A DNA stretch of 64,000 nt, taken from NCBI GenBank assembly GCA_034440575.1, contig JAOTOL010000856.1:62001-126000 (forward strand), read 5' to 3'. Positions within the stretch are counted from its first letter, which is position 1. Every line of letters starts with the position of its first letter. The notes beneath the pieces are model-generated. The model had not been told where the DNA came from. It searched no databases and worked only from the letters and a program-made list of their open reading frames with translations. The position numbers and the translations under genes were made by a program. Source of the stretch: Imbricaverruca yamaguchii. Lineage: Eukaryota > Arthropoda > Thecostraca > Neoverrucidae. Of the stretch, positions 12,893 to 25,300 are shown piece after piece.

Positions 12893-12985
12893 AGCGACTC
12901 GGTGTTGGTAGCGTAGTTGGTAGCGCGTCGGTTTGCCGACTCGGAGGTAGCCGGTTCGAGCCTGGAGGCCGGCAGCTTTTTGTGC
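12893..12985 (+). mobile_element. tRNA-like SINE head
   Basis: Contains an A-box-like TAGCGTAGTTGG and a B-box GGTTCGAGCCT at tRNA spacing. The anticodon arm does not fold cleanly, so a tRNA-derived SINE or pseudo-tRNA is more likely than a working tRNA. Confidence 0.55.
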
Positions 12986-14120
12986 GCATCGTGGGAAGTC
13001 CTAATAAGCGACAGTGAATTAAGACACTGTTCACATGGGACGATCTTTTTCATAAAGAGAAGGGAAATATTCTGCAATATTCAATATTCAGATATTCTGC
13101 AAGGCTGGGGTTCTGCCACCTTAAATTTATGGTTGGGCACTTCTTCTAATCAGCCAGGCATAGGAAATACGGAACACGTCACCGCTTATGACAGTGTCCA
13201 GGCCCACAGTCCCTTCCTGACACGGGCGCGGACCATCGGGGGTGGGACAGGAGACAGGATCCCCTGAATTTAATCATTTGTGGCACTACGGCAGTGCATT
13301 GCAAATATTGAGCCAAAAACTAACGGTTGCCCTTTCCCCTCCCACCAGTACACGCCGACCAACATTAGTCCCTGCTCCTCGAGGTGTGCATATAATAACA
13401 GTACATGATTATCAAGGTGACAAAACCAACAATTGTGCATGCTGTCGAACATTCAAATGACTGGACCCGAGCTGGAGTCAGAGCGATGCCAGTTCTAAGC
13501 TCGGCTCCACGCCTTTTACGATACACGGCGAACACACGCCACCAGGACTGCGACAAGCATTGTTTTGACAGGAGCAGACGTTTGCTAAAATATTTCGGTG
13601 ACAATCCTGAACTTTCTGGAGTGACGGCGCAAAATTAAAAAAATCACGCTTTTCGTACCATGAAAGCTCGATTTAGATTCGGCAACAACTTTGTGGAACC
13701 CGTAAGCGCTAAGACGGATTTTAGATGCCCGCATGAGGATTTCGGTTCGATTATCATGCATTGTCAAAGGCTTAACCCGGAACTTGGCAAGATTGGGGAA
13801 GCATCCCCGTTCATTCCCCACCGTGGCTTTGCCCATGTTCGCACACCGTTATTCGGCATTTTCAGTCGAAATGAATTGGCTGCGTCGCTAACGCCATGTG
13901 AACGAACTTCTGTCATGCATGCAATATTGCAGGGGTAACAGCAATTTCTATGCCAGACCAGCTCGGAAGCAACTTTAATAACAGCTTAATTTGCGGTTGG
14001 AATGGAAAATTACCATGCAATACCATACATCTTTTTAATTAAATGTGTTCTAGTTTTAACTAAAGAAAATATTTTCCTTTCAAAATATGATTTCTTTATT
14101 CGCGTCGTGCGACCTGAAAT

Positions 14121-14458
14121 GCCACCCCGGTAGCTCAGTTGGTTAGAGCGCTGGCCTGTGCTGGTCTCCCCTGTCCTGGCAACACAGGATTCGAGTCGCT
14201 TCGCGCGCTCGCGTTTAGCCCCCGGCAGGGAGTGTGAGTTGGCAACTGGCCCGATAAGGCCGGGGACGAGCTACCGGGCGGCCGTGTCGGTGTATTGACG
14301 GCACGTTAAACTTTCGATCAAAATTCTGCCGTTGAAAATGAATTCGTGGATCGGGTGGTGGGGCGAGGGTTCACGCAACAAGCTCTGCTTAGCGATAGAA
14401 CCCTGGTTCCCAAAGTTCCCCAGCAACAACTGGGACTAAATTTTAAATAATAAAAATC
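14121..14458 (+). mobile_element. tRNA-derived SINE
   Basis: Begins with CCGGTAGCTCAGTTGGTTAG (A box), has a split B-box region ACAGGATTCGAGTCG after an insertion in the anticodon/variable part, then a ~240 bp body and an A-rich end ATAATAAAAATCA. The tRNA-unrelated body distinguishes it from a tRNA gene. Confidence 0.7.
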
Positions 14459-14794
14459 ACGCATTTTGCAGTACAGCACGACATAAATACGACAACAAAA
14501 AGTTGTTTATCAATCAGACTTTAATACGAGGAGCATGCATCTGGAGAAGACGAGACTGTCAAGATTGAGGAAGGCCCTCACTCCCACTGCCGATTGTTTC
14601 TCGGTTGTGTACTCTGTGGTGGAAGTGAATGTGCATTTTGGGCGCATGGACTGCGTTCGTCATTTTGCGCACATGAATATATATATTCCGGCGCCCAACA
14701 GAGTGCGTATTAAAACGATATATTGAGGAAGCACAACGCAAGACATATATTGGGAGAAGCAAACACATGAAGCAGAAAAAGAACCTTGGGTTCC

Positions 14795-14958
14795 TTTACG
14801 ACGCAATTAACTGCTAGGCCATATAGCGTCGCCAACTTCTCAAACCGATTGGTCGCGGGTGGACTCGGTAATTCCGCTGGTTGCGGGACTCGTACCCATA
14901 ATATTGCGGTCAAGAGCCCAACACCCTACGGACTAAGCTACCGCGGCTCCACCAAACG
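14795..14958 (-). mobile_element. tRNA-derived SINE
   Basis: On the minus strand: GAGCCGCGGTAGCTTAGTCC (A box), anticodon-loop region CTCTTGACC, B box GGTACGAGTCCC, then a tail resembling the tail of the 18741 and 21294 copies (GATTGGCGACGCT type, here GTTGGCGACGCT). Confidence 0.65.
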
Positions 14959-15441
14959 CGTGACATAAGAAGTTATCGGTAGCAGGTGCAGATAAGCCAC
15001 GGTACTTAATGAGATTGCATTGCGACAATGCATTACAATACCTAACATTACAGTACGTACATATGAGGCACCTTATAAAATCGGACGAACTGGCAAGAAA
15101 AGATGGAACATCCTCATCGTGACATCTGTGGCTGAGAACAGCTCGACATGCATACATACACAGACTACTCACGAGCACCGTAGTGGGACGATGAGTACGT
15201 GTAAACCTACAGGCTACGCTCTACCGACTTCACAAACACAGGCACATATCAGTTGTTGAGCTTGACATACGCTCGGTGCGACTGCAACACGCACGTTTAG
15301 TCTCGTGTAATATTTGTGTAGAAAGTCCTGATATGCTGCTATATGATCAACGGCAAGTTATGCACCTACGTCCAAACAATGAAAGATTCAAACACTGATC
15401 TGAATGTGAAGTATCGCCCAAGTGCGGCCCATACTTCGCAG

Positions 15442-15803
15442 TCACTGAGCAAACTGCTCAGCTTTCCGCTGCTGCCGCTTTGCGAGCTTGGCGACGTTCA
15501 CCTTGTTCACCAGCCCGAGATGAATAAATGTCCGGATCCTCGCAAAGCACTTAATTATATTATATCTATGGAATTGAATCTGGATTCCAACACCTGGCGG
15601 AAACTTTCAATGACCTTTGGATGTCTGCTGAGATTGTTGGGTTCTTGGGCATGGTGAACACAAAACGCTGCATTCATCTGTCTGAATGTGTGGAAGAATT
15701 CCTCTGTGGGAACCGTCAGGCCGCTAATGCTTAGGAGGCGAGTCCAGAACGCTTCTCGTGGTTCATCTTCGGGATGCGCAAATGGGTGCCCAGCGATCGG
15801 TGA
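15442..15803 (-). CDS. candidate terminal exon of an unrecognised protein
   Basis: A good acceptor (cagtcttctttgttag) at 15804-15819 on the minus strand is followed by an open frame containing HPEDEPREAFWTRLLSISGL, TVPTEEFFHTFRQMNAAFCV and ESFRQVLESRFNSIDII. It meets TAA near 15560, but a one-base shift in the AT repeat there continues as CFARIRTFIHLGLVNKVNVA and AKRQQRKAEQFAQ before TGA at 15442-15444. Residue use is protein-like. I do not recognise the family; it could be the last exon of a host gene or of a DNA transposon. The frame break may be a sequencing error, a decayed gene or a true shorter end. Confidence 0.45.
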
Positions 15804-17169
15804 CTAACAAAGAAGACTGATGTCAAATTACAAAAATATCCTAACTGAATCTAACCTAAACAACTGATCTTGGACCTCCTAAAACATACTCATGTTCGGT
15901 CATCTAAAACCTACTGCTATTGTATGCTGGATGTTGAACGTGATTCACGAAGGAAATGGCAGATCCATTGTACCTTAATTACACACTCGCATCAATTGTG
16001 CACCGTATATTAATTAACCTCGTGACATGGAAACTCAGTTAATGGAAGCATACATTTTGTATCCTAGGCTGAATCTGCTGGAATATCATGATAAAAATGT
16101 TAGAAATAGCCACATGCAAATATATGCATTCATTTTTTTGGTATAATTAAACCTGGTTTTGGCTTTCCGTGCATGATTGCCTATCCTGTCTTCTTCTGAT
16201 CTTTCACTACTCCCAAGTAGCCTTGTTCTTCATTCAACACAGTTTATGGAAAATTAATTTCAAGATACTGGGAAGAAGTTGCTAGTAAGCTTCAAGAAGT
16301 TCAGTCCATACATCTGTCTAAAAAATTGTCTTCATTGGGGCTTCTTATATATAAATACCAAGGTTTTTGGAATTTGGAGGATAGAATAGAAACAACAGTG
16401 TTTTTCCTGAAAAAGAGGTAGGTTAGGTTTGGACTGGGGAAGGATTGTGGTGATAACTCAACCAGCATTGTTGCATATGTGATATAAAAGATATTCAATG
16501 GATGACATTGGTTTGGATGCACTGTTTATACATTTAACATTATCCTTCATTACCAATTACCCCACTCAAAGCAACACATTTCGCATTACTTCACTTATGA
16601 ACTGAAAAGCATGCATATGCGCTGGAATACAATGGTCATATCATCTTAATGACTTTCAGAAACATGCATTTACAATTTTTTCTTGAAATGCCACCTCAAC
16701 TAAAATGCAAATCTTCTTCTGCAGGTGCAATTGTAAAAACCTCACACAGCTCCAGCCTTGCCTCTTTTCAGAAGAGAACATAAATTAGCTTCCAATAAAA
16801 ATAATGACATTCATGAACAACTCGATCTGAAAATTGAGGAAGCTAAAGAAATGCCTAACTTATCCCAACCTCATTTTAGCTTTGCCTCTGTAAAAATGTG
16901 CAAAACGTCACTTGTAAACACTCAAAACTGCAATAATGAACCCTTAAATCACATCTCACACAGTACAGGTGAGAGTGGTCACATTTTAATCACATCAATC
17001 AACTTTGCATTGGAAAGGCATATCAAGAATTCAAATATTAACTAAAAAGTACATATTTCCCTGTAAATTTATTTTAAGGTCTGATATTTTTTTGAGCAAT
17101 TACACCAGTATTTTTAGTGGCTACTAATAATTGGTACCACAACAGCTACAGTGAAGTAATCCTGCACAA

Positions 17170-17560
17170 CCACTTTCATGTTCAGAATATGGCACAACAC
17201 TACAAAACAATTATATGTTTTAAAGTAGCTCTATGTGAGTGGTTAGATGACTTTGATAGAGAGAACCATCTGAATATGGATACCATCTTCATTTTTTGAA
17301 ATTCAGTAAAAAGTATAATTACTGGTTTGGCCACACAAAAGCAGCAGTAGAGCAATTTGTTCCATGCATTAAGTGTTTGGAAACTCCCTCTTACCCTACT
17401 ACCACTACTGCCCAGCCATGATACAATGGGCAAGCAATTACCAAATTGTCCACAAGTTGGTGAATGGTACAGTATGGCATGATTACATATAGCACACAGA
17501 AACAATTTGATAACTGACAGGGGGCCAACGCACATGCTAACATTAATCACCAGATTGCAT
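17170..17560 (-). mobile_element. degenerate PIF/Harbinger-like transposase fragment
   Basis: One minus-strand ORF reads IVSWLGSSGSRVRGSFQTLN, then KPVIILFTEFQKMKM and FRWFSLS followed by HRATLKHIIVL. Spacing and residues resemble the GDSGY-x-L...N...R-x-x-IE-x-x-FG-x-LK-x-RF...LHN end of Harbinger transposases, with several key residues changed. Confidence 0.4.
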
Positions 17561-18740
17561 CAATGACATGCTGACCAAGTTGACATTGTGGGTGTAAGGC
17601 CTTAATTCGCATAAATTGTCTGAGGTGCGTTCTCAATATCAACACGCCATGGATAAATTAATTCTGTGTATGGTGCTTTTCGTTTCCAAGCCACCAGCAC
17701 GCTAGCAGAATAAGAAACAATATGCAAGCTTCAATGAATGACTAATATGCTTTACAACCAACGGGGAAACTAATCGTGAGAAAAGCGCCATAATTGTGCT
17801 AAAATGAAAGCACCATATTTAGTATATTTATTGGTATGGTCCAAAACTAGAATATAATTCAGCAGTATTCCGGAATAAAAAAGCGCTTCTGGTATATGAC
17901 GTCACTTGGCGTAGGTTTTGTCTAGTTTCAACTAACTATACTAGAACAGCCAACTTTGGAGTACCTGTTGTCTCTAGTTATCTTGGCCCAGGGCGGACCG
18001 GAGTGTGTAATGGGGGCGCCAAGGTGCTTGCACGTAACGGTGACGACCGTCCAAGGGTTAGGCCAGATCCGTTCTTGGGTGACCTGGGTGGTTCGAGTTA
18101 CCGGCGCGTAGGTTCTAGAGCGGTGTGGGAAATGGTGGCGTACATGGCGCATGGCGATGTGGGCCCGGGGAGGGGCGATCCACATACCTTTCACCTTGGC
18201 GGTACCGGTCGGTTTTCTCTTTGGGCCCATGGCGGGTCACTGAGCACGATTGCGGGAGCTTGGTTGTCACGGCACGCAGGAAACGACTATCAACCCTGCC
18301 CTTCCGTTGTTCCGGTCGGAAGGTGCTCGGCTGCGGCGGGAAGAGGGACGTTGCCAGATATCACAACACATTTCAGCTGTGAATTAATTTCTGCGCGGAA
18401 CTTAGCAATACTGCGTGATCCCATCTGCCCATTTATTATCTTTCAGAGTTACGGATGTGTACTGGCCAATTAATCCCGGATTTCTTTTCTGGCTTAGTTC
18501 CGTAACCGGAAAATCCGCGAGTGGTCCGCCGGGCGCGACATCTACCGGCAGTAAGTATAGATCGTAGTAGTAGTTCGATGCCGCTAGAGGTGGCGGGAAC
18601 AGCCCGCTGAGTTGCACGCCGCGCCCTAAGGCGCGGGCTGAACGGTCACCACCTAGCGTCTCGTAGCAGTGCTAATAACTATTGCCCTCATGGGAATATA
18701 CTAATGTGCAACTTCCATACAGCTAAAGGGTGCATATCAG

Positions 18741-18912
18741 TGGTTGGTTGGTTATTGGTTATTAGTTTTACGACACATCGACCGTTGAGTCATGCAGCGT
18801 CGCCAATCTCTTACGCCGATTGGTTGCGGGCGAAGAGTAGCGGCAGGTGAGGCTCGAACCCACAACCTTTCGATTGTGAGACGAGCAACTTACCCCTAGG
18901 CCACTCGTCCCC
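18741..18912 (-). mobile_element. full-length tRNA-derived SINE with target-site duplication
   Basis: Minus strand starts GGGGACGAGTGGCCTAGGGG (A box), has B box GGTTCGAGCCT, then a body with GATTGGCGACGCTGCATGAC. It is flanked by an 11-bp direct repeat GTGCATATCAG at 18730-18740 and 18913-18923, which marks the insertion site. Very similar to the copy at 21294-21454. Confidence 0.85.
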
Positions 18913-20078
18913 GTGCATATCAGGAATAAAAATCAGACAGCATAAAGTATATGTTAGTACCATGAAGCAGCATCGATACAACCTACATTCCTTGACCAAT
19001 CATCACCTCAACCTGGAACGAAAGACGGAATAATCACTGCACCGATAAAGGCACGGTACAGTAAAACACATTTAACGGTTACACATCTTAAAAATCAATG
19101 GCATTAACCACAATTTGTCATGTGTCCCCCAAATATTCAATGTAGCATACAACAATAAATATTTAATGGATATATATTCATATGCATAAGTAGTCAAGCA
19201 ACCTGAGCCACCTTTGGGCAGGAGAGACGTTGCTGTCGGAAGTTCAGATTCGCCACTCGTTGAAAGTATTCTCTGAGGGCACATACCATTCATGCATGTT
19301 TTTTATGCATGCATGATAATATGCATGTGCAAACCAATATATATCCACACACTATAAACAAATACTGATCCGTTGGAATTTCTCGAGTGAAAAGAACACT
19401 ATGGTTATACATGGCATGCACACGAGGCTTCCCACTATGCACAGGCAACCATAGGTTCCTTGAACAGTAATTCCTGCAAAATATGGGATAGCACATAACA
19501 CTGCCATGCCAGGACAATATATTAACTATATGCATGTGACTTTGCAAACTACTCTCAACTACAGAAAAGGGTACACTTTCAACTACAAAATAAAAATAGT
19601 ACATACAAAATGTAATGTTGTTAGGATTCATTTCAGCATAAATCTTATGTGGATAATATCACCAGGAAATAAAGAGAAATTAAGAAAATAAAGCACCTGT
19701 TACACATAAACACATTGTTCATGCTCGTCTACACTCTGCATGACACAAAGAATGCATTTGTCGATGGCTCGATTTCAGACTTCCAGGACCGAAATCCTTG
19801 AATAATCCTGGAACTTACAGGCACGCAGCACCATGACACTTCATGCAGATATAACACGGAAATGCAATGATCCACATGCCAATGGTAAGCAAAGTGGACA
19901 ACATATAATGAGTTGAGGCTAGACAACACATTGGGCACATGTGTCTTGGTACCATGCTGTGGAACATTCCTGCTCAAGAAAGAGAGCTATGTGAGCATAA
20001 ATGTAACACAAATATAACATGTATTCCGCAAAAATGTTACCGCAACCTTACATGACCATTCTTACAGACATGTGACAC

Positions 20079-20215
20079 GTGATGTATGCATATGTATATA
20101 CATATATAAACAAATATATGCACATATATGTTTATATATATAACTACATATATGTATATATATATATGTATATATGCATGGATATATACATCCATATTAC
20201 ATATATTACACATAT
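20079..20215. repeat. AT-rich low-complexity block
   Basis: Alternating TATATA, CATATATG and GTATATA words; the reading frame of Tyr/Ile/Met here is an artefact. Confidence 0.85.
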
Positions 20216-21293
20216 GTGTGGACCCATCTACTATGTTCAGAATATCTATCAGATTTCAGAATGCTGAGCCTTAATTATCAATATTTACATATTCACACCC
20301 GATACTGACACACATGATTGTACAACATGAGCAAGTATGATGCGACATAACAGTCACTGGAGAAGCAAGGTCAAGTATTCGTAAAGCATTTGTGCTATGT
20401 GTATGAGAGCCGACTTGCATAGACTAATCCCTTCCTGATGACAAATATTTACGCACGAAACTGAAGAAATGAAATCCAGACCATGGGTGTCATGTAGATG
20501 GCGTCGTAGTACCACAGGTGTCATCAGTGACTGGGTGACACGCCCATACTCCATGCAGAACCTATAAACCTAAGGACAAGGAGAAAAAAGAGAAAGGTTT
20601 GCTCAGCAAACATGTCACACCGTACTGGCTTTACAATGCCTTACCAAGCCCGGCATGTTACAGTGCAACGGGACATTTCCTCATAATATTATATTTAACC
20701 AATGGTCCTATCCAGGTGTTTACTGAACACACAAATGAACAAGCTATCCATATTAAAACAGTTCCTTTCAATGAAAATCATCTAACCACATGCAAAGAGC
20801 AACTTGTGCAACTTGTAGTTGTGAATATCCGAATATTAGGAAGCCTACCCCTCACTCATGGACAGATGGGCCATAGGTAACTACTTACGCACTAAATAAT
20901 TGAACCTAGTATGCCACCTATCTTAAGAGACATGTCTTCGTGCCGGTCTATTCTTAATTCACTTACATCTTTTCATGCACCATGACATGATGACGTTCTA
21001 AGTTTTCCACTAGAACACCACAAATTGTACATAAATGCATTATCTCAGCTTGTTTGTCTCAGTTCCAATGAGAGAATCTAACAATTTCAATAGGCATCTT
21101 GTAAGCTCATTCACTATCGTTTTCACATACGTAGTACTATTCATCCGTCGCATGGTGTGTATGCCGTATTCAGGTAGTTGTCTGAACTGCGGCATAAACG
21201 TAACTCCTGTTTTCAGCATCTCCTGTGTCACCACCCACGGCATGGATTTTATTCAGTTTCTAGTAGGTCCCAATTGACGTGGGGTCGGCAATT

Positions 21294-21454
21294 GGTTGGT
21301 TATTGGTTTTACGACACATCGACCGTCGAGTCATGCAGCGTCGCCAATCTCTCACGCCGATTGGTCGCGGGCGAAGAGTAGCGACAGGTGAGACTCGAAC
21401 CCACAATCCTTCGATTGTGAGACAAGCAACTTGCCCCTAGACTACTCGTCCCCA
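21294..21454 (-). mobile_element. full-length tRNA-derived SINE with target-site duplication
   Basis: Same family as 18741-18912, differing by roughly 8%. A 12-bp direct repeat GGGTCGGCAATT flanks it at 21282-21293 and 21455-21466. Confidence 0.87.
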
Positions 21455-21984
21455 GGGTCGGCAATTGACGTGGGACCGGCAATTAACTGGGCTTCCATTT
21501 TTTAAAAACATTGTCTTCTTGCATGGAGGTCTGGGCTAGATTAAGTCTGGTAATACCGCATCCATTTCTTTATGGTGAACATTACTTGTATGCTATATTA
21601 CCCAACGCTGTGCCCCCTTTCCAGTGTTATTATAGCTACGAACTGAAATGCAAGTAATTGCAGAGAAAAGGAGTTATCGCATCATGCTAACCACATTCAT
21701 ATACATTGCAATGGAAAAATACACTCCAGGAATTTAAAACTAGCCTTAAACTGCAAATTTACGGAGGCACTTACCTTCAAGCCGACATCAGTGAGAGGTG
21801 TTCTCCGTCTTGCTGTCTCTCTTCGGCTTCTTCCTCTCCAACATCCGCATCACTTCAAGGTAAGCCGACTGACTCTGTGGCGGGTCGTGTTCTCACGAGG
21901 CGCGGCCCGCTCGCCGGCCTCGGCATCACCGACACCCAAGCCCAGATCAGAATCAGCGGTGTCGGAGACCACTTTGGAGGGTCA

Positions 21985-22345
21985 CTGGAGCACTGTCTGT
22001 CAGAAGTCCACTGTCTGTCAGAAGTCCACTGTCTGTCAGAAGGACACTGTCTGTCAGAAGTCCACTGTCTGTCAGAAGTCCACTGTCTGTCAGAAGGACA
22101 CTGTCTGTCAGAAGTTCACTGTCTGTCAGAAGTCCACTGTCTGTCAGAAGGCCACTGTCTGTCAGAAGGTCACTGTCTGTCAGAAGTCCACTGTCTGTCA
22201 GAAGTCCACTGTCTGTCAGAAGTCCACTGTCTGACAGAAGTCCACTGTCTGTCAGAAGTCCACTGTCTGTCAGAAGTCCACTGTCTGTCAGAAGTCCACT
22301 GTCTGTCAGAAGTCCACTGTCTGACAGAAGTCCACTGTCAGAAGT
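21985..22345. repeat. 18-bp minisatellite
   Basis: Twenty copies of CACTGTCTGTCAGAAGTC with GGAC, GGCC and GGTC variants and two CTGACAG variants. The flanks are GC-rich. The plus frame reads through (HCLSEV repeated) because 18 is a multiple of three. Confidence 0.95.
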
Positions 22346-22349
22346 CCAC

Positions 22350-25300
22350 CGTCTCGAATTCTGTCGCGGCAGAACCGCGAATCATACGCACGCGACCTGC
22401 TCCACCTCCGGTCGACCGGCCACTGCTCCGCCCGGGGCACCGTTCACCTGGCTGGCCTTCGGGCCGGGAGCGTGACCCGACCTGACCCGACCTGACCCGG
22501 GCGCTGCCAGCGCGCCACTGTGCCCAGAGTCACCTCCCATCAGGCTGAGACGAGCAAGTATCTGGATGCCTACACAAAGCTGTGTATTTTACTTAGGCAC
22601 AAACATGGTGGTGCCACACAGCCATACGAATATTGCCGACATTTATATTGGGGCTGAGAGCATTGGCAGGAAATAATCACGTGAAAACTGTAAACAGTGT
22701 TGACTGTGATCCACTCGTTGGGTAGGTACCTCCCAGCCTGAATGAGCCAGCCAGCCCATGACCATTCCCATGCTCGCTGGTGGCGCACTCACGTACACTG
22801 TCGTGACCTTCAGTATATGCTCATAATCAACAGCAATTACAAATGTTCCTCGTAGTGCAAGAGCCCAGCCATGATATATGCACGACAATACAATACTATT
22901 TGATCGCAAAATCTGTCCCACGTGCGATGCTGTCCGACCTGCATCTCCGCATCTACGAGAAGAAAGAAAAACGAAGCCGGGGTTTATTTATTTTTATTTT
23001 TCCATTTTAAGACTTTTCATCAGTTAGTGCTTCGCTATGCTCCCTGTTTTCGCCGTGTCTAGGCTTTATGAAACAAATAGCCCACCGATGCGCTAAAGAT
23101 CAGACGCGAAAAAAGCTAGCGACACGTCTACGCACGTCGGAGACAGCTAAAGGGACACGGAAGACTAATGAGACAGCCAAAGGCTGACATTTCATTTTCT
23201 TTCCAAGCTTGAAAAACTCTTTGGAGAATGAATCGTATCGGTCCACTTCTGGATAGTCACCCTTCAGAAGATGGCATATTTTAAATAATGGTAGCGTCCT
23301 TTTAAGACAGCTGCTGGCTGGAAAAAAATGAGGCCCAGGTGGTGGCCCGTGTTATATTATCATAGACGTCGGCGGCTTGTTGGTGAGAGAGCAGATGTAC
23401 GTCTCACGCGGGACATTTGTCGCGCGTTGGTTCCTGAATGGCCTTGCCGAATGAAGGAGAACCTCGTCCTGGGAAATGACTAGTCACGGAAGTTAAGGGC
23501 ATGGGCTTGCTTTTAATTAGCGCAATAATTCGTGAAACGAAAGAGCAAATCAACACCAAGACAACTTTTTTTTCAGGCAAATCCCAACAGATATCCCAAA
23601 TATTGTCACTTTCCTTCATGGATCCGCGGTACGTATATAACTTCTGTGATATCATTTGAAGAACAAATTATACCTGATGGATTGAATAGGTTCCCATGAG
23701 CTTTGTCCCACGGTTGGTTCGTTCATGAAGGCCTCGGTACAAATAAAAGCTTTACGATGTTTAGCTATATACTATGGTTCTGTTCTTTTTTACCTTGACG
23801 GGAATTGGAGGGATGGAGAAGTCGACGTCTTTTCCACCATCAATGAAGAAGGTGACTTGCAGCTATTATGAAGGAGAAATGTGAACACGAAGAGGCACAA
23901 CAAGTTGAGGAACGGAAGGCAGCCATCACGAGTAAATAATATGTCCTTCACCGTTGGAGGAAAGTGGGAACGACGGTGCAGACCGGGGCCGAATGACGAG
24001 GTCAACGCATCATCAGGAGCAGGTAATTTATGCTTTTGTGTTGATCACTGGACAATTTCATGCAGGCAAAGAAATTTATTTTCTTGTGCTGGCTATGCCC
24101 GCTGACCATGTTTACGCACCTAGGTAGGTAGGCACCTTCCAACCTACCTAACTACCTACTTGCCTGCGTACCACAGGGTTCTGTTTGTGCTTTGTAATCC
24201 TAAATGTGGACAAGAAGTTGTGGGGTAATGAAATATGAAGAGGATGCTCTTCTTCCAGCCGGAGACATCTGAATCTGCCTGTGCTGTCCAGTGAGTCGAA
24301 CATTTTATTGCAGAGCTATTAATTGTGAAGCAATACCGTTCAACCCCCATATGCTAAGAATGAGATAACAACTAACTGGAGAGGATGAAGTTCTGGGTGC
24401 CAAAAATCCAGCAATATTTAATTTCTCATATTGTACCATGTCCACCTTCCCAAGATACAAATTAACGTCAAATACTGGCACCATGCTGACTATTTGATGT
24501 GGATTTAATGCACCGAATTGTGCTACTGAAATTTGCAATTATGTAATGTCAATAGGTACTACCATTCCAATTATGTCTATTTCTACAAGATCAGAATCTT
24601 TTTTGAGCTGCTGTAACTACAAAGGGCATTGTGTATTGCTATCACATCCTTCACAACTGCATCATTGTTATTTGTGGCCAATAGGAGTTCAGCAAAAAAT
24701 TTTGATCCATGACACCTAGAGCAATATGTTTACAATTTTAGATCAACTCCTATTCATGCTCCTACCCTCAAGCCAGCCAAGACACGGTAGTAAATTTGTG
24801 CCTGGAAGGTGTTTTTTTTTAAATGCTTTGACTTTATCTGTTTTCAGTGCAATGTTTATGAAGGTGACCAAGATGTTGAGGATCACCCATTTTCTGTGAA
24901 AATGTTTAGTTTTTAGTTTGGAAGCAAAATAACACAAAGAAGAAGCTTTGAGCTGGCTAACAGCATAAAAAGTAATGCTTAAAATATAACAAAATTAAAC
25001 AAAACCTGTAAGTCACTAGAAGAAACAAATTAAGAAAAGAAATCTCGAAAATTTCAAACAATTTCTATTCTTCAACTTAACCGACATAACACAACGTAAT
25101 GAATGAACCATAACATGTTTTCTTAATGAAAAACAATTTCCAATTTCGTGATTTTTAACACTTCCAGCTTATGAAACCTCAACTAACCTAACAAAACTGA
25201 CATTATTGCAGTTTAAGATGGCCACAATACAAGTTTTATACACATTGTACATCATAAAACATACCAACAGGTTAGTTTTCTTCAAGTTTGATTATGATAG

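Noticed and set aside
14121..14200. Functional tRNA gene
   Set aside because: The A box is good but the anticodon/variable region is enlarged and the B box sits in a long SINE body.
21706..22485. 260-codon plus-strand ORF with a GTAAGC donor near 21860
   Set aside because: More than half of it is the 18-bp minisatellite, and the flanks show no recognisable domain; the donor may be chance.
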